Positions 5,716 to 14,763 are shown, numbered from the stretch's first letter. The stretch: DNA of 50,247 bases from an uncultured Clostridia bacterium (GCA_944380885.1 CALWIZ010000015.1:1-50247), one strand, 5' to 3'. Program-made: numbers and translations. The notes: generated by a model not told the origin, from the sequence alone.

Positions 5716-8062
5716 GAGCATTTATATTTCCGCATTCGGAGGGCTTGAGGATAAAAGGATAGATTTTTCGGACGGCTTTAATGTTTTCTACGGAGAAAAC
5801 GAAAAAGGCAAAACCACCGTTATGAATTTTATTAAAATGATGTTTTACGGGACAGTCCGAGGCTCTTCGCAGATTTCAAAGGATATAAGGAAAAAATATA
5901 TGCCGTGGAGCGGCAAGCAGATGGCAGGCAGCGTGGATTTTGTCCTGAACGGAAAAAATTACAGGCTTGAACGCATTTTCAAGACTTCCAACAGCACCGA
6001 TAAGGTAACTCTTATCGACCTCGATCTCGGTGTTTCGAAACCCACCGACGGTTCTGTGGGGGAGAGTCTTTTCGGGATAAGCGCCGCGGCGTTTGAACGC
6101 AGTGTTTATATAGGCCAGACCGGAGCGGCGGAAAATCTTCAGGCGGCTAACGGAGAAATTAACGCAAAGCTGTCAAACATTGTATCAACCGGTGACGAGA
6201 GCGTATCGTATGAGGCGGTCAAGTCAAAACTTGAGAAGGCGAGAGATGCTCTTAAATCAAAAAGCGGCAGAATAGGCGAGTACGATAAAAATATAAAGCG
6301 TATCGGTGAGCTTAAAGAGCAGTACGAGCGTTCGGCGGGTCTTTACGCTGAATACGATGTCTTTAAATCAAAAGCCGCTGAACGGCGGGCTAAAATATCG
6401 GAAGAGCTTAAAAAGGCTGCCGAGATGAAACGTCGGCTTGATAAACAGCAGGACATAAGAAATGCCGCAAAACTGCGCGATTACCTTGAGAAAAAGTCAG
6501 AGCTTGACAAGCTGAACAGCGAGCTTGTGCTTTCGGACGGTCAATGCGCAGACGAAAACTTTGTGAAAAAAGTTAATTTCTGTATCGGCAAATTTGAAAG
6601 CGCTGACAGTCGGCTTGCGGAAAAAGGCAGAGATATAAAACGTCTGAAAGAGATTATTGAAACCGCCGAAAACGCCGACAACGGAAATACACACGAAAAA
6701 ATAAAAGCGCTTAGCGAGGAAACGAAGTCGCTCAAAGCTGAAAGGGAGCGTATTGACGAAGCGCTTACAAAATCAGAGCGTGAGATCGCGCTTAAGGAAT
6801 CGGAAGAGGAGAAGGCGGAAAGTATACGCAAGGCGGTAAATGTACCGCTGATTGCTGCGGCGGTTGTTTTCGCCGCCGCAGCTGCCGTTTTCGGTGTGAT
6901 AAATATTATTCCCGCGGCGGTCATTCTCGCTGCTGCGGCGTTGGCGTTTGCCGCCGCAGGCTTTTTGCTGCGCCCTAAAGACAAGGAAAAAATCGGAAAA
7001 TTCAAGTCGGAACTTGATAGCCTGAAAAATGATAACATGGAATTAAAAAGCCGAAAAGAAGCGGCGGAACGTGACTTTTCCGAAAAAAACCAGAAACTTG
7101 CCGACCTGAAAGCGGCAGCGGAGGCAGGGGAATCGTACGCGCGGCAGCAGGCGTTGAATTTGGAGGCACTCGAAAGGGAAGAAAGTGAGCTTAAAGCGCT
7201 GGCGGACTCTGAATTAAGCACCCTCAAAGATGTTTTTGCTCGTTACGCCCATGCTGACAGTATTGAGGAGATAAAAGCCGCCCTTTTACAAATATCGGAA
7301 AAAGCGAATGAGCAAAAGCAGATAAAACAGCAGCTCAATTATATTGCCAAAGATATCGGCAATATTTCATATGAAGCGGCTCGGCAAAAGCTTTCGGAAA
7401 TCAGCGTGCCTGACACGGACGGTACCGATTTTGAGGCGTTCAAAACCGAATACCGTGAACTTTGCGATAAAATAACCGCCGAGAAGGAAGACCTTATTTC
7501 GGCGGAGGCCAAGGCACGGACACAGCTTGAAAACACGGAAAATCCCGATACTGTATCAGACAGAATAAAAGAGCTTCAGGCAAAAGCGGAGGAACAGGAT
7601 AAATTCTGCCGAACAGCCGAAAAGGCGCTTGAGGTTTTGCTTGAGAGCTTTACGGAGCTTCGCCGGGATTACGGCTCGGAGCTTGAAAAAAGGGCGGGAG
7701 CGGTTTTCGGCGGACTCACCGGAGGAAAGTATACGGGTATGAGAATTTCAAACTCGTTTGATATTTCGGTTGAGAAAAAAGACGAGTTCGGCGAAAAAGA
7801 TGTAGCGTATTTAAGCAGCGGAACGGCGGATCAGGCTTATCTCAGCTTGAGACTTGCCCTTTCTGAGCTTATGTTTGAGGGATCGGAGCGTCTTCCGGTA
7901 ATTATGGACGATGTCCTTATACAGTATGACGACCGGCGTATGAAAACCGCTGTCAGGTATCTTTCCGAATATTCCGCGGACGAACAGACGGTTATGTTCA
8001 CCTGCCGCGATTCGGTTTTTGATGCTGCCGGCAAGACCAGTGCCGTATGCTGCCGGCTCTGA
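5705..8062 (+). CDS. yhaN: YhaN-type AAA ATPase (SbcC/Rad50-like) with central membrane hairpin
   Basis: A 785-residue ABC-type ATPase. Walker A is GENEKGKTT (residues 30-38), the signature is LSSGTADQAYLSLR, and Walker B is VIMDDVLIQYDD near residue 732. Long charged coiled coils lie between the two halves. In place of a Rad50 zinc hook the middle has a very Ala-rich hydrophobic hairpin (about residues 378-425), as in YhaN, which suggests attachment to the membrane. Translation probably starts at GTG 5705, preceded by GGAGG at 5691-5695 and overlapping the end of yhaO by 11 bases. Expected role: ATP-driven partner of the YhaO nuclease in DNA processing. The 3' gene encodes a MATE exporter 56 bases away. 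Confidence 0.85.
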   Translation: MKIKSIYISAFGGLEDKRIDFSDGFNVFYGENEKGKTTVMNFIKMMFYGTVRGSSQISKDIRKKYMPWSGKQMAGSVDFVLNGKNYRLERIFKTSNSTDKVTLIDLDLGVSKPTDGSVGESLFGISAAAFERSVYIGQTGAAENLQAANGEINAKLSNIVSTGDESVSYEAVKSKLEKARDALKSKSGRIGEYDKNIKRIGELKEQYERSAGLYAEYDVFKSKAAERRAKISEELKKAAEMKRRLDKQQDIRNAAKLRDYLEKKSELDKLNSELVLSDGQCADENFVKKVNFCIGKFESADSRLAEKGRDIKRLKEIIETAENADNGNTHEKIKALSEETKSLKAERERIDEALTKSEREIALKESEEEKAESIRKAVNVPLIAAAVVFAAAAAVFGVINIIPAAVILAAAALAFAAAGFLLRPKDKEKIGKFKSELDSLKNDNMELKSRKEAAERDFSEKNQKLADLKAAAEAGESYARQQALNLEALEREESELKALADSELSTLKDVFARYAHADSIEEIKAALLQISEKANEQKQIKQQLNYIAKDIGNISYEAARQKLSEISVPDTDGTDFEAFKTEYRELCDKITAEKEDLISAEAKARTQLENTENPDTVSDRIKELQAKAEEQDKFCRTAEKALEVLLESFTELRRDYGSELEKRAGAVFGGLTGGKYTGMRISNSFDISVEKKDEFGEKDVAYLSSGTADQAYLSLRLALSELMFEGSERLPVIMDDVLIQYDDRRMKTAVRYLSEYSADEQTVMFTCRDSVFDAAGKTSAVCCRL

Positions 8063-8118
8063 TAATTTAGATTTAGAAAATATAAACGTCGGAATTCAAA
8101 TCCCGGGGAGATGCAGAA

Positions 8119-9534
8119 ATGAGTACAACAAAAACAATAAATATGACCGAAGGTCCGCTCTTAGGGAAGATACTCAAATTTGTACTGCCGCTTATGTTAA
8201 CAAACATACTTCAGATTTTATACAATGCGGCGGATATGATAGTGGTAAGCCTTTCTGACGAGCCTGATGCAGTCGGGGCGATAGGAGTGACATCGTCTCT
8301 TATAAATCTTTTCGTTAATATATTTATAGGGTTTTCGGTCGGAGCAAATGTAGTTGTGGCAAGATATATAGGCGCCCGTAATCCTGAAAGGGCCGAAAAG
8401 GCGGTTCATACATCGATTCTCGTAAGCCTTATATTCGGCTTTGCGGGCGGTATAGTGGGAATAATATGCCAGCGCCCCATACTTGTCTTAATGGGGAACA
8501 GCGGAAAGCTGCTTGAGCTTTCAATGGTATATACCACCATATATTTCATCGGAACACCTTTCCTTTCTCTCACAAATTACATAGTGGCTATTCTGAGAGC
8601 GGAGGGAGATACAAAAACCTCTCTGTTCATAATGTCGGGCACAGGTATACTTAACGTCATACTTAATCTGTTCTTTGTCGTCGTTGTGGGAATGTCGGTG
8701 GACGGTGTGGCGCTTGCTACGACAATTTCAAACGCCGCGTCGGCGGCGATACTTCTTATTTACCTGTCAAAGGATAAGGGTATGTGCCGTTTTTCATTTA
8801 AAAAGCTTAGGTTAGACAGAACGTCATTTAAGAGCATAATTTATATCGGACTTCCCGCCGGCGTACAGGGTGCTCTTTTCTCGCTTTCAAATATGATAAT
8901 TCAGTCGTCTATAATCAAAGTTAACAATATGATAACACCCGCAGGACTTGATTATCAGCCGGTCGTAAAGGGCAATTCAGCTGCCGCTAATCTTGAAAAT
9001 TTCGCTTATACCGCAACAAACTCAGTATATCAGGCGTCAATAACCTTTACGGGCCAGAATGTCGGTGCCGGAAAGTTTAAAAGAGTGGCTTCGGTTATGC
9101 GGAACTGCTATTTTATCACATTCTGCATAGCCGCTGTTGCTGCCGGAATTCTGATATTCTGCAAAACTCCGCTTCTGTCGCTGTACGGGGTTGTTAAAGG
9201 AGCCTCCGGCACAGGCGAGGCGATAGCCTATGATTCAGCCGTAACGCGTATTATGTGTATTTTCCCGCTTTATTTCCTTCTTGCTTTTATGGAGGTCGGA
9301 TCCGGAGTACTTCGCGGACTCGGCAGATCAACCACATCTACGCTGGTAAGCCTTGTCGGCTCCTGTATATTCAGAATAATATGGATTTACACGGTTTTTG
9401 CCGCGATACCGACGCTTACAGTCATATATGTTTCGTATCCGATATCATGGGGACTTACCGCCGCTATGCACTTCATATGCTGCATAGTTGTACGCAGGAA
9501 GCTGATGAGGACAAGGAGAGCTGCTGCGGAGTAA
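8119..9534 (+). CDS. MATE family multidrug/sodium antiporter
   Basis: A 471-residue membrane protein with about twelve transmembrane helices in two six-helix halves, the standard MATE size. The N-terminal sequence TEGPLLGKILKFVLPLMLTN and the NAADMIVVS segment at the end of helix 1 are characteristic of the DinF/NorM-like Firmicute branch. Such carriers expel cationic drugs or metabolites in exchange for Na+ or H+; the substrate is not predictable. The start follows GGGGAG at about 8105-8110. It is close behind yhaN and may be co-transcribed, though function gives no obvious link. Confidence 0.9.
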   Translation: MSTTKTINMTEGPLLGKILKFVLPLMLTNILQILYNAADMIVVSLSDEPDAVGAIGVTSSLINLFVNIFIGFSVGANVVVARYIGARNPERAEKAVHTSILVSLIFGFAGGIVGIICQRPILVLMGNSGKLLELSMVYTTIYFIGTPFLSLTNYIVAILRAEGDTKTSLFIMSGTGILNVILNLFFVVVVGMSVDGVALATTISNAASAAILLIYLSKDKGMCRFSFKKLRLDRTSFKSIIYIGLPAGVQGALFSLSNMIIQSSIIKVNNMITPAGLDYQPVVKGNSAAANLENFAYTATNSVYQASITFTGQNVGAGKFKRVASVMRNCYFITFCIAAVAAGILIFCKTPLLSLYGVVKGASGTGEAIAYDSAVTRIMCIFPLYFLLAFMEVGSGVLRGLGRSTTSTLVSLVGSCIFRIIWIYTVFAAIPTLTVIYVSYPISWGLTAAMHFICCIVVRRKLMRTRRAAAE

Positions 9535-9568
9535 CATAAAAAGACTTGAACATAAGCTGAAAAAATGC

Positions 9569-9597
9569 TTTACAATTTTGTTTTGCCGTGATATAAT
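9569..9597 (+). promoter_or_regulatory. Promoter of rpsO-pnp
   Basis: TTTACA (9569-9574), a 17-base spacer and TATAAT (9592-9597), about 100 bases before rpsO. This leaves a leader of roughly 90 bases. Confidence 0.85.
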
Positions 9598-9602
9598 AAT
9601 AA

Positions 9603-9690
9603 GGCTGCCGTATACTGCGCATAAGGCGTCTGCCCGCAAGGGATTCACTGTGACCTTACGCCCGGTTTGCGGGAAAAAATAAAAGGAGTG
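9603..9690 (+). promoter_or_regulatory. Structured rpsO leader, candidate S15 autoregulatory element
   Basis: Two helices can form. One pairs CCCGCAA (9633-9639) with TTGCGGG (9667-9673). The other pairs GGCGT (9625-9629) with ACGCC (9658-9662). They interleave, so together they would make a pseudoknot just upstream of the ribosome binding site AAAGGAG. S15 represses its own translation through leader structures in several bacteria; that this is such an element is inference. Confidence 0.5.
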
Positions 9691-9696
9691 AAAAAA

Positions 9697-9960
9697 ATGA
9701 CTAAAGAACAGAAGCAGCAGATTATTACCGATTATGCCGTTCATGAGGGAGACACCGGTTCTCCGGAGGTGCAGATAGCTCTTCTCACCACCAGAATCAA
9801 CGAGCTTAACGCTCACCTTAAGGTTCACCCGAAGGATCGCCATTCTTACCGTGGCCTTCTTAAAATGGTAGGTCACAGAAGAAATCTTTTGGCTTATCTG
9901 CAGAAAAACGATATTGAAAGATACCGTGCCATCATCAAAAAGCTCGGAATCCGTAAGTAA
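9697..9960 (+). CDS. rpsO: 30S ribosomal protein S15
   Basis: An 87-residue protein with normal S15 length. The family sequence is clear: [16 protein letters not shown] (residues 21-36), [16 protein letters not shown] and [14 protein letters not shown]15 binds the central domain of 16S rRNA early in 30S assembly. The ATG at 9697 follows AAAAGGAG; an in-frame ATG at 9667 lies in the structured leader and would add ten residues foreign to the family. The neighbouring pnp gene gives the rpsO-pnp order conserved in many bacteria. Confidence 0.97.
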   Translation: MTKEQKQQIITDYAVHEGDTGSPEVQIALLTTRINELNAHLKVHPKDRHSYRGLLKMVGHRRNLLAYLQKNDIERYRAIIKKLGIRK

Positions 9961-9971
9961 TCCGTACATTA

Positions 9972-10004
9972 AAGGCAGACCGGTGTTTTCATTCGGTCTG
10001 CCTT
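9972..10004 (+). terminator. Hairpin between rpsO and pnp (partial terminator or processing site)
   Basis: A perfect 11-bp stem, AAGGCAGACCG/CGGTCTGCCTT (9972-9982 with 9994-10004), has an 11-base loop. The tail ATTGTAAT lacks a strong T run, so termination is probably incomplete and pnp can be reached by readthrough. Confidence 0.6.
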
Positions 10005-10018
10005 ATTGTAATATTAAA

Positions 10019-10099
10019 AAGAGATTTTCGCGGTTTAGCGGTAAATCGGGCGCCTGACAACGGTCGGACGTCGGATTTATTGCTAACCGGAAATCTCTT
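10019..10099 (+). promoter_or_regulatory. Long double-stranded pnp leader (candidate RNase III/PNPase autoregulatory site)
   Basis: Bases 10019-10047 pair almost continuously with 10074-10099. There are 9 bp (AAGAGATTT/AAATCTCTT), a small internal loop, 4 bp, one bulged T, and 11 bp including two G-U pairs. The helix ends nine bases before the pnp ribosome binding site. In E. coli a comparable leader duplex is cut by RNase III and then degraded by PNPase to repress pnp; the analogy here is inference. Confidence 0.6.
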
Positions 10100-10122
10100 A
10101 AAATTTGAAAGGAGATTTCATA

Positions 10123-12330
10123 ATGTTTGAAGACTACAAGGTTTACGAAACAGAGCTTGCGGGCAGACCGCTTAAGCTCGAAACAGGCATGATGGCGCAG
10201 CTCGCCAACGCTGCCGTAATGGCAACCTATGGAGAGACCAAAGTGCTTTGCACCGTTACCGCCTCCGCAAAGCCGCGCGAGGGAGTGGATTTCTTCCCGC
10301 TTTCGGTTGATTACGAGGAAAAAATGTATGCGGTAGGACGTTTCCCCGGTTCCTTTACAAGACGTGAGGGAAGAGCAAGCGAAAAGGCTATACTTGCCTC
10401 ACGCTGCATAGACCGTCCTATCCGTCCGCTTTTCCCGAAGGATATGAGGAACGACTGCTCGGTTGTGGCTACCGTAATGTCGGTTGACCCGGACTGCTCG
10501 CCGGAGGTTGCGGCGGCTATCGGTGTTTCTGCCGCTATTGCCATTTCCGATATTCCGTGGGCGGGACCGATTTCAAGCGTAAATGTGGGACTGGTTGACG
10601 GCGAAATAGTCATTAACCCTACTCTTGAACAGCGCGCCGTATCAGATCTCAATCTTACGGTTTCTTCCACCGCCGATCTTGTGGCTATGATTGAAGCCGG
10701 AGCGAACGAAGTTTCAGACGAGCTTATGTTTGACTGCATTATGGCAGGTCACGAGGCTAATAAGGAAATAGTAAAATTCATTAACGGAATAGTAGCCGAA
10801 ATAGGCAAGCCGAAGTTTGAGTTTGAATCAAATGATCCCGATCCGGAAATTCTTAAGGAAATTGAAGATTTCTGCATAGAAGATGTCAAGAAAGCGCTTG
10901 ACACTGATGACAAGAATGTAAGAGACGCGGCGCTTCTGCCGATATACAACGCGGTTCACGAGAAATTTGACGAGAAGTTCGAGGGCTGCGAGGGCAAGAT
11001 AGAGGAAATTCTTTACCTTGTTCAGAAGCATGTCGTCAGAGACTGGCTCAAGAATGAGAAGAAGCGTGTTGACGGAAGAGGAATAGATGAGATTCGTCCG
11101 CTCAACGCCCAGATAGACCTGCTTCCGCGCGCACACGGTTCAGGCATGTTCACAAGAGGACAGACTCAGGTACTTTCTGTTGCGACATTGGCTCCTGTAA
11201 GTGACGCTCAGAAGCTCGACGGTCTTGACGAAGAGGTTACAAAAAGATATATCCATCATTATAATTTCCCTTCCTATTCTGTCGGTGAAACCAAACCCTC
11301 AAGAGGTCCGGGACGCCGCGAGATAGGCCACGGAGCGCTTGCCGAAAAGGCTCTTGTTCCAGTGATTCCGAGTGTTGATGATTTTCCGTATGCAATCCGT
11401 GTTGTTTCCGAGGTGCTTTCTTCAAACGGCTCCACCTCACAGGGTTCCATTTGCGGCTCTACTTTGGCGCTAATGGCTGCCGGTGTGCCGATCAAGGCGC
11501 CTGTTGCCGGAATTTCCTGCGGACTTATAACAGGAGACGACGGTGTGTACGGCGATTTTATGACCATGGTTGACATTCAGGGACTTGAGGATTTCTACGG
11601 TGATATGGACTTCAAGGTTGCCGGAACCCATAAGGGAATAACCGCTATCCAGATGGACCTCAAGGTACACGGACTTACGCCGGCTATAATTAAGGAAGCG
11701 TTTGCAAAGACACATAAGGCGCGTGACTATATACTTGACGAGGTAATGCTCAAGTGTATCCCCGAGCCTCGCAAGGAGCTTTCAAAGTATGCGCCCAAGA
11801 TGGTCACCACCCAGATAAGCCCCGATAAGATCGGCGATGTTATCGGCAAACAGGGCAAGGTTATTCAGTCCATTCAGGAGCAGTGCGACTGTACTATCAA
11901 TATCGAGGAAGACGGTCACGTTTATGTTTCCGGCCTTGATATCGAAAAGGCAAAGCAGGCTATTTCCATTGTGGAGCTTATCGCTAATGACCCTGAAATA
12001 GGCGCTATTTACAGCGGTAAGGTAACAAGGCTTATGCCATTCGGCGCGTTTGTTGAAATCGCTCCAGGAAAAGAGGGACTCGTCCATATTTCAAAACTTG
12101 ATGTAAAGAGAGTTGAAAAGGTTGAGGACGTTGTAAATGTAGGTGACCAGGTAATAGTAAAGGTCATAGAAATTGACGACCAAGGCAGAATAAATCTTTC
12201 ACGCAGAGACGCTTTGGTTGAGGTCAACGGCGCTGTTGTCGAGCCTGACGCCGACGATGTTCCGCAGCCGAAGAATCAGAAGCGTGAGGGACGAGGCAGA
12301 GAGCGCAAGGGCTTCAAAAAGCATGACTGA
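10123..12330 (+). CDS. pnp: Polyribonucleotide nucleotidyltransferase (PNPase)
   Basis: A 735-residue cytosolic 3'-5' phosphorolytic exoribonuclease that trims and degrades mRNA. Two RNase PH-like core domains (about residues 8-140 and 315-540) flank an all-helical linker. Recognisable blocks include FTRREGRASEKAILASRCIDRPIRPLF in the first core and the catalytic DIQGLEDFYGDMDFKVAGT region in the second. A KH domain (IGKQGKVIQSI, about 555-615) and an S1 domain (GKVTRLMPFGAFVEI, about 625-695) follow, then a short basic tail. The start at 10123 follows AAAGGAGAT at a spacing of six; an in-frame ATG at 10105 precedes the ribosome binding site. It lies downstream of rpsO with a structured leader, as in other bacteria. 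Confidence 0.97.
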   Translation: MFEDYKVYETELAGRPLKLETGMMAQLANAAVMATYGETKVLCTVTASAKPREGVDFFPLSVDYEEKMYAVGRFPGSFTRREGRASEKAILASRCIDRPIRPLFPKDMRNDCSVVATVMSVDPDCSPEVAAAIGVSAAIAISDIPWAGPISSVNVGLVDGEIVINPTLEQRAVSDLNLTVSSTADLVAMIEAGANEVSDELMFDCIMAGHEANKEIVKFINGIVAEIGKPKFEFESNDPDPEILKEIEDFCIEDVKKALDTDDKNVRDAALLPIYNAVHEKFDEKFEGCEGKIEEILYLVQKHVVRDWLKNEKKRVDGRGIDEIRPLNAQIDLLPRAHGSGMFTRGQTQVLSVATLAPVSDAQKLDGLDEEVTKRYIHHYNFPSYSVGETKPSRGPGRREIGHGALAEKALVPVIPSVDDFPYAIRVVSEVLSSNGSTSQGSICGSTLALMAAGVPIKAPVAGISCGLITGDDGVYGDFMTMVDIQGLEDFYGDMDFKVAGTHKGITAIQMDLKVHGLTPAIIKEAFAKTHKARDYILDEVMLKCIPEPRKELSKYAPKMVTTQISPDKIGDVIGKQGKVIQSIQEQCDCTINIEEDGHVYVSGLDIEKAKQAISIVELIANDPEIGAIYSGKVTRLMPFGAFVEIAPGKEGLVHISKLDVKRVEKVEDVVNVGDQVIVKVIEIDDQGRINLSRRDALVEVNGAVVEPDADDVPQPKNQKREGRGRERKGFKKHD

Positions 12331-12380
12331 TTGGATTGCCTGAAACGGATTGACAGGTAATAATAAGATTTGAACAGACA

Positions 12381-12419
12381 AAAGCAGCTGCAGCGGTTAT
12401 TACCGCACAGCTGTTTTTT
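12381..12419 (+). terminator. Terminator after pnp
   Basis: The stem CAGCTG (12385-12390) with CAGCTG (12408-12413) is extended inside by GCGGT/ACCGC and followed by TTTTTT. It is a strong intrinsic terminator for the rpsO-pnp operon. Confidence 0.85.
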
Positions 12420-12502
12420 ATATAAAAAAATTTTGCCCCTCTTTTCAGAATATTACTTTTTTTTGCTTTTTAAATGAATTTTTAATAAGAAAGCCTGTGT
12501 TT

Positions 12503-13372
12503 TTAATCGTTTTTTTTCCGGTCAATAAACTCTTGTTCTGTACTGTGCCTGTAAACGGACGGAGATATACCGGTTTCCCTTTTGAAAACATACGAAAAAT
12601 ACGGCTGTGAAGAAAAACCGAGCATTTCCGCTGTTTCAGAGACACTGTTGCCGTTTTCGAGAAGACTTGCAGCAGTGTTTATTTTCATTTTAAGAAAATA
12701 TTTGTGTACTCCCATTCCCGAATATTTCAGAAAGGTCCGCTTTAAAAGGGAAATGCTGACCGAACAGTAACAGGCAATATCATTTACGGACAGCTCCTCT
12801 TCCATATGGCCGTTCATAAATTTTACCGCTTGCGAAAAGACGGCGGCGTCCGGACTTTCTGAAATAACCGATGCAATATTTCGCTCACACAGCGAGAGAA
12901 AAATCCGGTATATATATGAAACTACCATCTGTGAGTAAGAATCCGATTGCTCAAACAAAGATATATAGTTTTTATTATGGCTGTTAATTTCGGAATTTTC
13001 TCTTCTCAAATAATCTGTAAAATCATTTATATAGCTTTTCTGGGTACTGTCAAGCAGGAACATTTTATTTTTGAAAAAATCGGATATATCCGATTTCATT
13101 GAAAACGAGAAAATAAGGAGAGATGTCGTTGAGGTTGAGGTAACGTCAAATTTATGTATTTCAAGCGGCTTATGAAAAATAAGATTGCCGGCAGTCATTT
13201 CATATACACGTCTGTTTGACGAAACGCGCAGCGAACCTTTTATGACGTAAACACATTCCCAAAAGTTATGGCTTTCTCCCGCAAACGAAAAGCCGCTGTT
13301 GTATTCGGCCTCAAAAAGTGAGTACATTTCGGTTATCCGTATTTTTTCATAAACCTTGTATGAATGCCACAT
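12503..13372 (-). CDS. AraC family transcriptional regulator
   Basis: A 289-residue regulator. The N-terminal half resembles the cupin-like ligand-binding domain (GFSFAGESHNFWECVYVIKGS, then FHKPLEIHKFDV). The C-terminal 100 residues contain the two helix-turn-helix units of the family: LSVNDIACYCSVSISLLKRTFLKYSG and SVSETAEMLGFSSQPYFSYVFKRETGISP. The ATG at 13372 follows AGGAGG. It diverges from the GH109-like oxidoreductase across a gap of about 125 bases, so that gene is the likely target, with the ligand a sugar or glycoside. The ligand is inference from context. Confidence 0.88.
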   Translation of the reverse strand: MWHSYKVYEKIRITEMYSLFEAEYNSGFSFAGESHNFWECVYVIKGSLRVSSNRRVYEMTAGNLIFHKPLEIHKFDVTSTSTTSLLIFSFSMKSDISDFFKNKMFLLDSTQKSYINDFTDYLRRENSEINSHNKNYISLFEQSDSYSQMVVSYIYRIFLSLCERNIASVISESPDAAVFSQAVKFMNGHMEEELSVNDIACYCSVSISLLKRTFLKYSGMGVHKYFLKMKINTAASLLENGNSVSETAEMLGFSSQPYFSYVFKRETGISPSVYRHSTEQEFIDRKKND

Positions 13373-13498
13373 TTTTACCTCCTGAGCTAAAATCTAATAT
13401 TCAGTGACCTTTTTGGTATTGTTATATGAATATCAGTATGTTTTAATAATAATACAGTTATTGTCGGAAGTAAAGAAAAACTTAAAGGAGAGATGTGG

Positions 13499-14716
13499 AT
13501 GAAAAACATTAAAATAGGCTTCATAGGTCTCGGACAAAGGGGATATTCTTTACTCAAAAGCGTTGTTCTGCCCATGGGCAGGGCAAAAATTACGGCTGTG
13601 TGCGATATTTACGAGGACAGGGCCAAGGCGGCTGCCGATGCTGTTGTTTCATCCGGCGATGCCGCTCCTGCGATATACACCGATTACAATGCGCTTTTGA
13701 AGGACGAAAACGTTAATACGGTTGTTATAGCCGCCGCATGGGAAGTACATACCGAAATAGCCGTAAAGGCGATGAGAGCGGGAAAGGCTGTTGCGATGGA
13801 GGTTGGCGGAGCATACACCGTAAATGAATGCTGGGAGCTGGTATGGGCTTATGAAAGTACAAAAGTGCCTTTTATGTTTCTTGAAAACTGCTGCTTCGGC
13901 AGGCGTGAGATGATGGCTCTCAATATGGTTAAAAAAGGACTTTTCGGAACGGTGGTACACTGCTCAGGCGGATATCAGCACGATTTGCGGGTGGAAATAT
14001 CTTCCGGAAGAGAGAACCGCCATTACAGGCTGAGAAACTATCTCTCGAGAAACTGTGAGAATTACCCTACACATGACCTTGGTCCTATAGCTCGTATACT
14101 TAATATAAATCACGGAAACAGAATGCTTACCCTTTCGTCGACGGCATCAAAGTCGTCGGGACTGCATGAATATATTCTTAAAAACAGACCGGACGACAAA
14201 TTTTTGAAAGACGCCGTCTTTGCGCAGGGCGATATAATAACGACAGTAATAAAGTGCGCCGGAGGAGAGACGGTTGTGCTGACCCTTGATACTACGCTTC
14301 CCAGATATTATTCGCGCGGCTTTACGGTGAGGGGAACAGCCGGAATGTACGAGGAGTGTACCGATTCGGTATTTCTCGACAGGGCGGAGGATATAAAGCA
14401 TGATATGGACTGGAGAAAAAGCTGTAGCGGCAACGCGGAAGAATATGCCGAAGAATATGAACACCCTGTCTGGCGCGAGTATATAAAGAGCGGTGTGCAG
14501 GGCACACATGACGGTATGGACTGGCTTGAGTTCAAGACATTTTTTGACTGCCTTGAAAATGATAAGCCCATGCCGATAGATGTATACGACGCGGCAAGCT
14601 GGATGGCTGTAACCGCTTTGTCCGAACAGTCGGTGGCACAGGGCGGCAGAGTCACCGATATACCGGATTTTACAAATGGCAAATGGGCGTTCGGACTTGA
14701 CGATATTAAAGACTGA
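13499..14716 (+). CDS. Gfo/Idh/MocA family oxidoreductase, GH109-like
   Basis: A 405-residue protein with an N-terminal Rossmann fold starting KIGFIGLGQRGYS (residues 4-16) and a C-terminal alpha/beta domain. The stretches FLENCCFGRREMMALNMVKKG and ENYPTHDLGPIARILNINHG match the pattern of NAD-dependent glycosidases of family GH109. In these, NAD+ transiently oxidises the sugar and the glycosidic bond is cleaved by elimination. Plain sugar dehydrogenase activity is the alternative. The ATG at 13499 follows AAGGAG at a spacing of 8; the ATG at 13493 is too close to that site. No signal peptide is visible, so it acts in the cytoplasm. It is controlled, probably, by the divergent AraC protein. 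Confidence 0.8.
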   Translation: MKNIKIGFIGLGQRGYSLLKSVVLPMGRAKITAVCDIYEDRAKAAADAVVSSGDAAPAIYTDYNALLKDENVNTVVIAAAWEVHTEIAVKAMRAGKAVAMEVGGAYTVNECWELVWAYESTKVPFMFLENCCFGRREMMALNMVKKGLFGTVVHCSGGYQHDLRVEISSGRENRHYRLRNYLSRNCENYPTHDLGPIARILNINHGNRMLTLSSTASKSSGLHEYILKNRPDDKFLKDAVFAQGDIITTVIKCAGGETVVLTLDTTLPRYYSRGFTVRGTAGMYEECTDSVFLDRAEDIKHDMDWRKSCSGNAEEYAEEYEHPVWREYIKSGVQGTHDGMDWLEFKTFFDCLENDKPMPIDVYDAASWMAVTALSEQSVAQGGRVTDIPDFTNGKWAFGLDDIKD

Positions 14717-14763
14717 AAAATTAAAAAAACTGTAGAGGGTTTCCGCTTTCAATGAAAATAAAG

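Noticed and set aside
6541..7227. Ser/Ala-rich 228-codon frame on the minus strand
   Set aside because: It is antisense to the coiled-coil and Ala-rich part of yhaN; the composition is explained by complementing Glu/Lys/Ala codons.
8119..9534. MATE gene as part of a yhaO-yhaN defence system
   Set aside because: The 56-base gap and lack of any shared motif or known association give no support beyond proximity.
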